Assembly: GCA_021613535.1 (NCBI GenBank) | Contig: CP075497.1 | Coordinates: 7,750,001 to 7,814,000 of the forward strand | Origin: Adineta vaga | Lineage: Eukaryota; Rotifera | DNA length: 64,000 nt | Direction of reading: 5' to 3' | Program-made: the position numbers and the translations under genes | Shown: positions 1 through 10,572 of the stretch, in pieces | Position numbering within the stretch: the stretch's first letter is position 1 | Layout: each line of letters opens with the position of its first letter | The notes under the pieces: model-generated | The model's database searches: none | What the model was told of the DNA's origin: nothing | Seen by the model: only the letters and a program-made list of their open reading frames with translations

Positions 1-3000
1 AATTTGTTGTTGAATAATAAAACGAAATGTATCTAATGTTCGTGGAATGATATTCATTGTATGAAACCATTGAATACTATCGTTCTTTTTTGTTAAATCA
101 TATAGAAAACTTAAGATTGCATAACAGACACGAAAGTTATCTCGTTCCTAAAACAAAATATAACAAAATCTTCACAAAAAACAAAAAAATCAAGTTGTAC
201 TTGAGAAACTTTATGAAATAGATCAATCACATTAGAAACTGTACGTTCTTGTTTAATATTAGCAGATAATATTGCCGATTCTTCTTTTGTGATAAAGATT
301 GATAATAAATGAAATGTATGTACAAGTGCCTATAAAGAATAATTTAAATCATAACAAAGAAATCGATTTTAAATAACGAACTTTAACAGCACATTTGTAT
401 TGAGGTGTTGTCGATGGATGTATATCAATAATATCATTACAATAATCCACAAAATCAAGTAAATGTGTTAAAACAGTTGAATATCGTGTTAAGTCATGTT
501 GTTGTTGATCAATATCTACACAAAAAAAAATGAATTGGATTAAATAAAGCATTCTCTTTGTATTTTACCAGGTGTATGTTCAAGAAATATTTGAATTAAA
601 AGAACTAATGCATCTAAATAACAATATTTCACGTAAATCGAAACGTATTCTGGTCCAAGAACACAATTAGCTAAATCAATATAAGTTGGTAGAATAGTTA
701 ATGGTGCTTGAACTTTATCACTACAAATACAAATCGATTGATTACTGATGAAATATTAACAGAATAGAAATTTACTTTTTCCATTTAATATTTGCATTCA
801 TAGTTAAATTTAAACATAGCACAGCTATTTTCATACATGTTGAATCATTTCGTGTTAGAACAAGTTGTACAATGGATGCTAATTCTTCAAACCAAGTTTC
901 ACCACCTGGAAGAATTTTTTCAATTCGATCATTCTATTCGAGAAGAACAATTTATAATATCAACTCGATTCAAAATACTTACATTTAAACAAAGTAATGC
1001 TTTCGTAAAATAAATAACTGAAGAAAAGAATGAAAATGATAAGGATTGTTCATTTAACATTTCATCCTCAATATTTGATTTAAAAAATGTTCGACAAGCC
1101 TAAAAAAATTCATTCATATTTTTCATTCAATTCTTCTCATAAGAAAACTCACTTTTATCCAATGAAGAAGACAATTATTAGTTATTAATTTATTCAATAT
1201 ATCATAAAAATCATTTCCAGTTTGATCACTAAATTCAAAATTTATTTTTCTCTTTTCTATTGAGATAAAAATAATCTTACGTCGTATAGTTCAATAAATG
1301 TTGTGTTAGTAAACGAAAGGATGTTGAAACTGCTCGTTTATCTCCTGTATCCATTAATCTAATTGGAACACTTGTATTCGTAATTGGTGTAGAAATATTC
1401 TTCCAAAAATCATTTCTATAAGCAAAACAAAAGTTAAATAAGCATTGATTTATATTTTCTTACATTTTAACAAAATAATCTACAAGTAATTGAGTATGTT
1501 GTTCCCAGAATTGTGTTATGAAAGTAACAGTTAATATAAATAAATCATTTGCACCGACTTCATTCGTATTCTAAATTAAACGAGAACAAATTAGGATGAA
1601 AAATACTTTTCCATTTATTACTTGTGCACTCCATCGTAATAATTCAACGATAGGTTGTAAAATTGTTGAATTACCAAATGTAGCTGTTAGAGTTGTATTC
1701 AAATCACAGAGATAACCAAGTAATGCTGGTTGAGAATGAACGCAAACAATTAAGAAATCCAAAATAGCCATAGTTAAATCTGGAGACTAGTATTGAAAGA
1801 AATTAATCAAAGATTGTCTTAGATTTGATTCTTTACTTTTCGATCTTTGATATTTTGAATGATAAATGTTCGAAATCGTTCAATATTAGTTTCTAATAGA
1901 ATCGAAAGTCCAGGCGTGATCTAAATCCAAAGGAATTGATATCATTTTTTTATTGAAATGAATTCTTTACTTTTGCTAAACTTGTTAAACATCGAAGACA
2001 TATTGGTGCTTTAATATCATTGATATGTTGAAGTAAAAAATCAATGCAAACTTTAATTAATAACTTTGATGCAAATGGATTATTCGTTGAATTAATATTT
2101 TGATTGAAATTTTCTACTTGATAATCGATTAATGAGGAAATAATTGACATGGCATTTTGTAAACATGATTGATATGATGATCGACTCACGGGGTCAGATA
2201 ATCTAAAGTAAGAACTTCTAGAAGAAATAAAGAAATTTTCTGAAATTACGTTGTATCATTCTCAGATGGCATTGCACATTGAAGTAATGCTTGACTAACA
2301 GATGGATGTTGTAACCAACCAAAGATGAAGATTGGTGTTCTAGAAAATGATATCATTTTTATTCGAAAAAGTTTCATGTAATAAATACAAACTTGTTTTC
2401 TTCATTGTCAATAGATGGTTTAGCTGATGAAGCTAAGCAACGAATAACAACTGTCCATATTATTTTCAAACATTGTTCTCGAATTGGTAACCATCGTTTG
2501 ATTTTAATGGATTTTGGTAATGTAGAAAAAAGTATATGAAAAAGAATTGCTCGAAAACGTTCACTTGTTTCACTAATCTATTTTAGAAAAGATAAAAAAA
2601 ATATTATTTGAAAAAGTTCAATAACATACATGAATAGTTTCTCGAGTCATTTCAAGTAAGGCAAGAAAAACTGGAATCCATTCATCAGCATATTGATTTT
2701 CACCACAGAGCATTTCTAATCGACCCCAAAATGCACTATCAAGTTCTGGTAATCTATTTGGAAAGAATAATAAACGATCATTGTTAATTAATCTTTGAGA
2801 TTTACCGTGCAGCAGGATCAAGTTCACTAGAGACAATAGCATTTTTATCAACAAACGATGGAAATAAATCCGAATCAAGAAAGAGAATTGTTAAATCTAA
2901 AGAAAAAAAAACATTTATACTTCAAACATAGAAATATCTTGATTTACTTTGAGCATGTTTCATTGTTTTGAATGCTCCAATTAAAACATGCGATGGAATG

Positions 3001-3493
3001 ACATTCATTTTGCATAAACTTAAAGAAAAGAAATAGATTGCTAAAAAAAAGACGATTACTATCAATTATCGTAATTTACCTTGGCAGAAGATAAACGATT
3101 CTCAATAGAATATCATTAAATCGATCGTAATAATCTGGTCGAATAAGAATTAATGTTGATATACAATCAATAATAGCCAATGTTTTAGTAAACATCGAGA
3201 GAACATTAGGATCTGAGTCATCGACTATTTTCAACGAATTATATCATAAAATGAATGGAATTCGCAAGAATTTTCTTACCTCGATCTTGCTTTCGAACAT
3301 AACCAAGTGCTTGATCGAGTACAAGTAGGAGAAGTACTTGTGGATCATATTTAGTTGGCCAAATAATAAATTGTTGATTGAAATTATTTCGAATAAATCC
3401 TCTTGTATCTTCTTGAATAGTAACTATTCCTATAGAAGAAAAAGAAAGAATAAGAAAGCGCTTTTCAACTCCGATTTTGTTTTTTCTTGACAT
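1..3493 (-). CDS. Nup188-like nucleoporin (helical-repeat scaffold), C-terminus beyond left edge
   Basis: Multi-exon gene on the minus strand with introns of roughly 45-70 bp. Nup188 is a scaffold of the inner ring of the nuclear pore. Conceptual exons are alpha-helical and line up in order with the middle of animal Nup188. RPDYYDRFNDILLRIVYLLP lies near 3070-3230. WIPVFLALLEMTRETIHV lies near 2640-2700. A segment ending SQPALLGYLCDL lies near 1700-1790 and resembles the metazoan ETQPGLIELFLNLE stretch. NDFWKNISTPI lies near 1380-1410 and resembles PKFWENLTSPL. The first ATG in the open frame is at 3493, yet the matching part of Nup188 normally starts several hundred residues into the protein. 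Only about 70 bp separate this ATG from a divergent gene, so the N-terminal domain is missing or the true start is not visible. The alternative is another helical-repeat nucleoporin or karyopherin. Confidence 0.55.
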
Positions 3494-3560
3494 TTATATT
3501 CAGACTAAGAAAAAGAAGATAGACATTTTTTTGTTTATCTCATTGCTAATGATTATATAA

Positions 3561-4198
3561 ATGATACAAGTGCAATCGCACAATAATAATGGATTGTTTC
3601 GAAGGAAAAATTATTCTAAATCTCGTGTAAGTTATTAATAAAATCAGTAGAATTATAAATGTTTTCTCTTTAGTCAAAGAAGAAACGACAGAATCGTTTA
3701 TTTATTCGTCGTTCAAAAATCTATGATTCTTTGACAAATAATAGTGAATTTCCATCTTCTACATATGATAATAATTTTACAATTAATTATCGTCCACAAT
3801 CAGCGCAATTGAGGCATAAATATATAAGACAAAATCTAGTTCATGGTGCGGGTGATGAACAAATGACTCCGCCATTAAACGAACAAAAACATATTGATTT
3901 CACTGAACTTGAACAAATCTTTGATCATGCTATTCGAAATCGTATTCCACTCGAATTATACAAAACAAAATCATCTATCCAAACCAATCACTATCCTGAA
4001 TCTCTCCCAAAACTAACTGCAAATCTTCCCGAAACACGACTAGAATTAACTAATCAATCATTCATCTATCCATCTGTTGAAGAACAAAAATCAAACTCTA
4101 TTCAAAGGAGACAATATCGTAAAATACTTCTTGGAACTACTATTGTCATATTATCAGCTCTCATCGGTTTTTTTACTGTTTTCATTTTTGTTAAATAA
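3561..4198 (+). CDS. Unrecognised protein with C-terminal membrane anchor (first of three)
   Basis: Two exons, 3561-3626 and 3674-4198, joined across a 47-bp GT-AG intron (gtaagt donor). The start at 3561 is chosen because it is the ATG that keeps frame into exon 2. It lies about 70 bp from the start of the divergent nucleoporin gene, so the two probably share a promoter region. The N-terminus is basic (repeated Lys/Arg). The middle is polar and low in complexity. The last 25 residues form one hydrophobic helix ending in FVK after a basic cluster (QRRQYRK). This is the layout of a tail-anchored membrane protein with the bulk in the cytosol. No domain is recognised. Size, order and tail resemble the next two genes, which suggests a small local family. 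Confidence 0.6.
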
Positions 4199-4403
4199 AA
4201 AAAAGCGCCTAAATTTCTCTTTTTTATTTTTCATATCTACACTAAATTAATATTCAATTCGAGAGAGAACAAAATAAATAAATATCTAACTGATTCCTCC
4301 TTTCCAATATTCTGTTTGTCACTTCTAAATGAATAATTTATTTATTTTTACTTGTATTCAATTCCGACGAAATATTAATATCATCGAAAATTAACATTTA
4401 CCA

Positions 4404-5268
4404 ATGTCTCGAACAAATTTATCGAATAATAATGTGAAAAACTTGTCATCACCGACAATCAATGAAATCTATGAAAAAGTTCGACCTTTACAAACAATCT
4501 CAAATAATGATCAAGCACATGGAGATGATACTTATATTGAAAAAACCATAGAATTATTCTCACCGACAAGTCAACATATATTACAATTAACAAAAAGAAC
4601 ATGTAATATTGAACTCTACATCAGAAATGAAATCATTTTTGTACTAATACTATTTCAGCTATATCTTCATCTTCAAATGAATTTTCTCTCGAAAAGGCTA
4701 TGCAAGTTACGGATACATCCAATGAAGCAATAAAAACAGATGATGAAAATGGAATGATGAAACTTTATCCAATGTCTATATTTAATCGAAAAGGTAGTTC
4801 AAGAATCTATCCTATTCTATGATAACTTCGACTCGTTGATATAATATTTTAGAACAGGATGTAATCTTAAGTGATATTTCCTTACAACAACAACAACAAC
4901 TACAGCAATTACCTGATAATGAATGTGAATATGAAATTGATCTGGGAAATGGTTGGATAACAAAATCTCTTTCATCTTATCAATCTAACGATAAAAAACA
5001 TAAACGAACAAGATCTGTTCTTTCTGCAGATTCAAGTCAACCGATAAGTACATTCAGAATTCCATTTACAAATACATTTTATAATCAACATTTACAATCG
5101 AAACAAATTCATCGAATAAATCATGTTAATCCACCAAATGTTCTGTTCAATTCACATGATTATATACAACGACAATATTCACGAATTTCTATTAGAACAA
5201 TATCAATTTTAAGTATTGGAACAATAATTCTTGCACTTCTATTTATTCTTATATTTCTTGTTTTCTAA
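4404..5268 (+). CDS. Unrecognised protein with C-terminal membrane anchor (second of three)
   Basis: Three exons: 4404-4602, 4659-4792/3 and 4853-5268. Both introns are about 55-60 bp with canonical GT-AG ends and join in frame. The product is polar, with a short Gln-rich run near 4880-4910. A basic patch (DKKHKRTRS) follows, and a single C-terminal hydrophobic helix ends the chain right at the stop (LFILIFLVF). It has the same architecture as its upstream neighbour: disordered polar body, then Arg/Tyr-rich juxtamembrane stretch (IQRQYSR), then tail anchor. The QRRQY/QRQY element before both helices hints at common descent. Function unknown. Confidence 0.6.
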
Positions 5269-5401
5269 AACTTTCTCGACTAATTTATTTTTCATAAATA
5301 AAAAGATAAAATCATTAACAGAATTTTCTCATTGTTGTCATGCAGATTAAAATCGTTTCAGAGGAAATATCTTCTTTTCTTTTTTTCGTTTCATGTTTTA
5401 A

Positions 5402-6451
5402 ATGCCCGTGACTGGGCATTGTCGAACTTCTAGATTCAATCAAAAATCGATTCAATTCATTCGACGTTTATCTTCTTTCTCTTCACGAACATTTCATCAT
5501 CAAAAGAAACAACATGTTCCTTTGTTATTACCACAAGCTGATAATATTACTTTGAATTTAAATACATCAGCATTCACAGAATCATCACCAAAAACAATTC
5601 TTCGATCGGGTATGATGCTAACAACATTCGATACTTCAACAACAAAAATACCTCAAGCACCACCATTACCTATGAATTTCACAGAAAAACTTTCAACTGA
5701 AACATTGAAATCTACTGAATTTACTAAAGGAATCAAAAGTCGAACAAGTTCAATAACACCTTCAGGTACAGATCTTTCTCACTTAATGTTAATTCGACCG
5801 AGTCAAATCATGGAACCACCACCTATTATTCAAATGGCAAGATCCAAAACGTATTGCAATCCAATTACAAAATCGAATCTACGAAATCGACGTCGAACAC
5901 CATTGACACCTGACGTATTAGCCTTAACAAAACTTCGTCATCCCGAACATGTTAAATCAAGTATTGTTCAACGAATAGAAGAATTGAAACAAGCTTCATT
6001 AACTAATTCTCAATCTATGGATGAAAAATCGACACTAATTCCATCAGAAAAACAAACAGATCTTTTCATAACATGTGAATATAAAAATACTAATCAAGAA
6101 CGTCAATGGCTCGAAGATCAAACACAAAAGAATTCTTTAATACGATTTTTAAATACAAAAAACTATTTACAATTGAATAATCGTCTCTTTCAAATACGTT
6201 CTATTGAATTTATCGATAATACAAATGTTCGTTTTTATGCTCAAGAAAAAGTTTTCGAAGAAAATTTCTTAACCAAATATTTAAAACAAATAAGTATCAT
6301 TACTATTTTAATCCTTAGTATATTACGATTAATCGAAAATACTTTATCCAATTTAGCAATACCAGGAATACAAATTATTCTAAATTTAATCTATGTTTTC
6401 ATACTAATAACTATTGCCATTATGCTCATAACAAAATCAGAAATGAAATAA
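5402..6451 (+). CDS. Unrecognised protein with two C-terminal membrane segments (third of three)
   Basis: Single-exon frame of 349 residues. The first 260 residues are basic, Ser/Thr/Pro-rich and probably disordered. A stretch near residues 235-285 looks folded. The final 60 residues contain two hydrophobic helices (around ISIITILILSILRLI and LNLIYVFILITIAIMLI) ending TKSEMK. It follows the preceding tail-anchored gene by 133 bp on the same strand. It shares the polar-body-plus-C-terminal-membrane plan but has two helices instead of one. The 3' end overlaps the possible 3' end of an antisense gene. No family recognised. Confidence 0.55.
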   Translation: MPVTGHCRTSRFNQKSIQFIRRLSSFSSRTFHHQKKQHVPLLLPQADNITLNLNTSAFTESSPKTILRSGMMLTTFDTSTTKIPQAPPLPMNFTEKLSTETLKSTEFTKGIKSRTSSITPSGTDLSHLMLIRPSQIMEPPPIIQMARSKTYCNPITKSNLRNRRRTPLTPDVLALTKLRHPEHVKSSIVQRIEELKQASLTNSQSMDEKSTLIPSEKQTDLFITCEYKNTNQERQWLEDQTQKNSLIRFLNTKNYLQLNNRLFQIRSIEFIDNTNVRFYAQEKVFEENFLTKYLKQISIITILILSILRLIENTLSNLAIPGIQIILNLIYVFILITIAIMLITKSEMK

Positions 6452-6878
6452 AGATACATACCAGGACCATATGGATAAATATGAGATATTGCAACACATT
6501 CGTCATTATTACCACCAAGTAATGCTATGTTACAATTTTGAAAGATATGAACAGCATCAACAAGAATATCACGATCGGATAGACGATCAGCCTAAAGAAA
6601 AATTTGATAGACAATTTAATTTATTAATTATAAGAAAATCATCTACTGATTTTTGAATGTCTTTTTTGTTTTGTAAATACTTACAACAGTATCAACTTGA
6701 TCTTCATTATCTTTCATTCGTAATGCATACAATTGAAGAGTTTGTTCGAAAAAGAGAGGAAAATAATCATCAACAGATTGTAATTGACTAAGTATTGGAA
6801 CATCATTGACCTTCGAATAGAAACCAAAATTTCAATCAAATATCTTCAATCATTTTCATCACATACTCTACGCTGCAT
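6391..6878 (-). CDS. Small unrecognised spliced gene or gene fragment, antisense to neighbour's 3' end
   Basis: Read on the minus strand, three exon-like pieces join through good GT-AG sites. A short first exon (MQRR, ATG at 6878) has donor gtatgt. The next begins VNDVPILSQLQSVDD and ends at DNEDQVDTV (donor gtaagt near 6685). A third starts at 6591 with ADRLSDRDILVDAVHIFQN and includes LLGGNNDECVAISHIYPYGPG. The piece then either reads through to a TAG at 6391-6393, overlapping the plus-strand membrane gene, or splices at gtatgt (6461). No partner exon is available because the other strand is occupied. The sequence reads like a conserved globular or helical protein, so it may be the surviving 5' end of a longer gene. 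Function not recognised. Confidence 0.4.
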
Positions 6879-7093
6879 TGTTAAATTTTTTGTTGAAAGA
6901 AATTGTATAAAATACTTTCTTTCAATGTATGTGGTGGTAGGTAGAACCAACTTTCTTAACAGCCCAACAAATTGATTCGTTCTTGCATTATCCAATAGAA
7001 AACTCTGTTTTCTCGCCTCTCAAATGTAAAGAAAAAAAAAGAAAGAAAGCATCATAGATTCTTTATCTCATTTGTGAATTCAATACATATTTG

Positions 7094-7393
7094 ATGGGCC
7101 AAAAAGTTCTTCTTATAATCGGTTTACTTGCTCTTGCACACGCCGGTTATTCAGCCGCTCAACATCGTGTTTACGTTCGTCTTACGGAACAACAATTTGA
7201 ACGTTTACCTGCTGATATTATCGTTCAAACTTTAATTGCTTTTATTGCTTGTTGTTTTGGTACAGTTCAACTTTTTGGTAAATTCAAACCTATTCTCATC
7301 ACAGCTGAATGGCAAAATAAAACTTGGGATACAATTGGTAATCGTCCATCGTTTATGACATTTAACCATCGTGGTAAAAAACTATTTCATTAA
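7094..7393 (+). CDS. MMGT1: EMC5 / MMGT1, ER membrane protein complex subunit 5
   Basis: Single-exon protein of 99 residues. It matches the EMC5/MMGT1 family along its length. A first hydrophobic helix ends in ALAHAGYSAAQHR. Then come RLTEQQFERLPADI, a second helix (VQTLIAFIACCFGTV), and the conserved tail NRPSFMTFNHRGK (ALAHAAFSAAQHR and FNHRG are hallmarks of the animal protein). EMC inserts tail-anchored and multi-pass proteins into the ER; the family was also described as Mg2+ transporters. The start is the ATG at 7094 and puts the first helix at the N-terminus. The C-terminus is about 30 residues shorter than the human protein, lacking the polar tail. First of a tight run of five plus-strand genes. 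Confidence 0.93.
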   Translation: MGQKVLLIIGLLALAHAGYSAAQHRVYVRLTEQQFERLPADIIVQTLIAFIACCFGTVQLFGKFKPILITAEWQNKTWDTIGNRPSFMTFNHRGKKLFH

Positions 7394-7521
7394 TTGAAAA
7401 AAAAAACATTCTTTTCTATTCAGCTCTTTTCTTTTCTTTTCTCTTTGCTCATTTCATTCGTTTCTATTTCTTTATGTTTAATATTTTCCAAAACTAAGTA
7501 AAAAAAAAACATTTTTGTGCA

Positions 7522-8289
7522 ATGGAAGTTTGTGTCGATAGTTTTGAATCAGCTTTAGCAGCCGTAGACGGTGGTGCACAACGTCTTGAATTATGTAGTT
7601 CACTTGATCAAGGTGGTTTAACACCATCACTTGGTTTATTAAGATTAATTCGTCAACGTTTACCTTCGGAATTAGTTGTCTTCGTTATGATTCGTTGTCG
7701 TGCAGGTGATTTTGTTTATGATGAACATGAATTAAATGTTATGGAAGAAGAAATTCAATCATTTTTACAATCAAATCAACGTGTTGATGGATTTGTATTT
7801 GGTGCACTTCATCCTGATGGAACAATTGATGTTCAAAGTTTAAAAACTTTACTTGCACATATTCCGAATGATATTTCTTTAACATTTCATCGTGCTTTTG
7901 ATTATACAGCTAAATGGGAAACAGGTATTGATCAATTGATTCAACTTGGTTTTCATCGTATTTTAACAAGTGGACAAGAAACAAATGCATATTATGGAAG
8001 AAAATGTATACGTCAAATGATTACTTACGCTCAGAATCGAATTATTATTTTACCGGGATGTGGTATTAATATGACTAATCTTGAATCAATCTTACGTGAA
8101 ACAGGTGCCAAAGAATTTCATGCTTCTGCACGTATTCGTCGACCATCAAAAATGATTTATAAAAATTTTCAAAAGAAAATTTCTTTAAATGGTCAAAATA
8201 CGGATGAAGAAGATAATTCAATTCAAGTGACAGATAAAGAAAAAGTAAAATTAATGATGGATATCTATCGAAGAGTTTTTTACAAATAA
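7522..8289 (+). CDS. cutC: CutC copper homeostasis protein
   Basis: Intronless frame of 255 residues, a normal CutC length. It opens with the family signature MEVCVDSFESALAAVDGGAQRLELCSSL. The TIM-barrel core follows: TPSLGLLRLIRQR, VFVMIRCRAGDFVY, VDGFVFGALHPDGTID, LTFHRAFDYT, ILTSGQE, ILPGCGIN and EFHASARI. CutC is a cytosolic protein linked to copper handling in bacteria and animals; its exact reaction is unsettled. The gene starts 128 bp after EMC5 and ends 127 bp before the PDP-like gene, with no obvious promoter between. Lack of introns is unusual beside its neighbours but does not by itself prove transfer. Confidence 0.95.
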   Translation: MEVCVDSFESALAAVDGGAQRLELCSSLDQGGLTPSLGLLRLIRQRLPSELVVFVMIRCRAGDFVYDEHELNVMEEEIQSFLQSNQRVDGFVFGALHPDGTIDVQSLKTLLAHIPNDISLTFHRAFDYTAKWETGIDQLIQLGFHRILTSGQETNAYYGRKCIRQMITYAQNRIIILPGCGINMTNLESILRETGAKEFHASARIRRPSKMIYKNFQKKISLNGQNTDEEDNSIQVTDKEKVKLMMDIYRRVFYK

Positions 8290-8416
8290 AACTTCCTCGT
8301 TTTTTTTTTCATTTGTTTTTAAATGCTCGGCGTCTCCTTTTCCTTCTTCCGTTGTTTCGTTATGTGAGAAAAAAAAATAAAGATGTTTGTACGATGTTTT
8401 GTTTCTTTTATTAAAG

Positions 8417-10320
8417 ATGAAATGTTTCGTTCGTCGTGTCTTATTAAATGATGTCTCATTTTGTTCGATACAATCATCTTATCTATTATCATTACGTAAA
8501 AATCGACTAGGCTCTATTAGATCTTATCATAGTGATTCAATTGAAGGCAATTTAAGTGATGAACCAGCTCAAGAAGAACAACGACTATCATCACATGAGA
8601 CAACGAAAATTCTACGGACACATGAAGCTAGTGTTCATTTGGAGGTAAAATGTCCAGTAAAATATTATGAAGTAAATTATCTCGGCGCAAATAATCCTCC
8701 TGGTATGTCTATAGAAGCTGTTTCTTGTTTGTTTTAGAAAAGAAAAACACGAATTTTATTAGCTTTTGAGAAATAATTGGCATGATAATATATCATAAGT
8801 AAAGAATAAGCTAAGGAATTGGACATAATGCATGTATTGACTAATTAATAGCTAAAAAATTGTGTGTTAACTAAATAATAGTATTGTATTTGGAATATTC
8901 ATATCAAACTTATTCGTAGCACATGATTTTTATCTTGCTAATAATTAGACTGCATGCCAATTTTACTAATTATTCATCCTTTTTTCATAGAGGATCGACA
9001 AGCTCAAGCTCGTATAAATTCTAGTGATTCCAATATGCATCTATTCGGAGTTTTTGATGGTCATGGTGGTCCATGGTGTTCTGACGCAATTTGTCATCGA
9101 CTATTCGAATATATTGCTGTATCATTAAATTCACCAAATGATTTAGAAACAATTATGAAAAAGGGACGAAAAATAACAAGTAGCAATCGAACTCCTAGTC
9201 AGAATCCACGCAATCTTTCATCATTACTTTTACATTCATATTACAATCCATATAAAGATGCACGTAGTTCAAAAACAAAAGAAATACATCAAATTAATTT
9301 ATTAAAACATATCGAAGAAGTTTATACATCATTTGATGCTGATAATACAGATCTTATCAGTGCTTTAGAAAGTGCATTCGTGAAATTAGATCGTGATATA
9401 TGTGCAGAAGCAATACCAACTCCTCCACAGCCAATTAATGAAGATCTTCTAGACATTAGCACTGCTGGTTCATGTGCTTGTGTAGCACTTGTAAAAGATA
9501 CAGATCTATATATTGCTAATTGTGGTGATGCACGAGCAGTTCTTGGTAAATTATTTCAATGAAATAAATGTCTACTATAGAAATATTTATGTTCATTCTA
9601 GGTACAACGGATGATCATGGCAATACGATTGCAGTTCCTCTTTCGATTGATCATAATATTCGTAATCAGAATGAAGTTGAACGAGTACTATCTGAACATG
9701 CACCAAATGAATCTCATTCAGTCATACGTAGTGATCGATTACTTGGTTTATTGATGCCATTTCGTGCATTTGGTGATATACGTTTAAAATGGCCATTGAC
9801 TGCACTTCGAGAATATTTACAACCTTATTATAAAAAAGGTGATGCAATACCACATTTCTATTTAACACCACCATATTTAACTGCTCGACCAGAAATTACT
9901 AAACATAAAATAACAAAAAAAGATAAATTCCTTGTTCTAGCAACGGATGGTCTTTGGGATTTATTAACATCTGAAAAGGTCGTTGAATTAATTTCAAATC
10001 ATCAAAAAGGTGTTCAAAGTTTCGATCGTTTTGTCTTAACTAAAACTGAAAATAAAAAAACATCCCTTAAATTAAGAGAAATCAGTGAATTATTATCGGC
10101 ACGACAACAAGCCATTAAAAATCAACCGATGGATCAAAATTCTGCGACTGATTTAATTCGTCATGCACTTGCTTATACAGCGAAAGGAAAATTTGATAGT
10201 AAACTGCTATCGGATGTATTAACATTTCCTAACCCACGCTCAATACGCGACGATATTACAGTAACAATTGTTTATTTTGATCAAGCAAATCTTGATCAAT
10301 ATGAAGACAAACAAAAATAA
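8417..10320 (+). CDS. Pyruvate dehydrogenase phosphatase-like PP2C (PDP family), mitochondrial
   Basis: Three exons: 8417-8702, 8991-9545 and 9602-10320, giving 519 residues. PDP dephosphorylates and so reactivates the E1 component of pyruvate dehydrogenase in the mitochondrial matrix. The PP2C metal-binding motifs are present: PPEDRQAQA, GVFDGHGG near the start of exon 2, IANCGDARAVLG, LLMPFRAFGD, VLATDGLWDLL and the final RDDITV. HFYLTPPYLTARPE and LLGLLMPFRAFGDIRLKW are PDP-specific in style. The N-terminus (MKCFVRRVLLND...) is basic and hydroxylated, like a mitochondrial presequence. The ATG at 8417 directly follows a pyrimidine-rich stretch and AG, as expected of a splice acceptor. The first intron (288 bp) is much longer than others here. 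Confidence 0.9.
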
Positions 10321-10572
10321 TTCTGCTCTAAATATTTTTTTTCTACAATATATTCTTATTTTTTATTTGGATATTAAAATAACGCATCTAATTTTTTTTG
10401 TCATGTAGAATATTAGTCTAATAAAATGCAATAGAATTTAAGCGCTTATATATTTGATTTTCTTACTAATTTTTTGTAAATTTAATATTTACATTGATCC
10501 AAAGAAAAAACGAAAACTAAGAATGCGACAGCGAGTTCCTTGTGTACGTTGATCTTTATTTGAATTGTAAGA

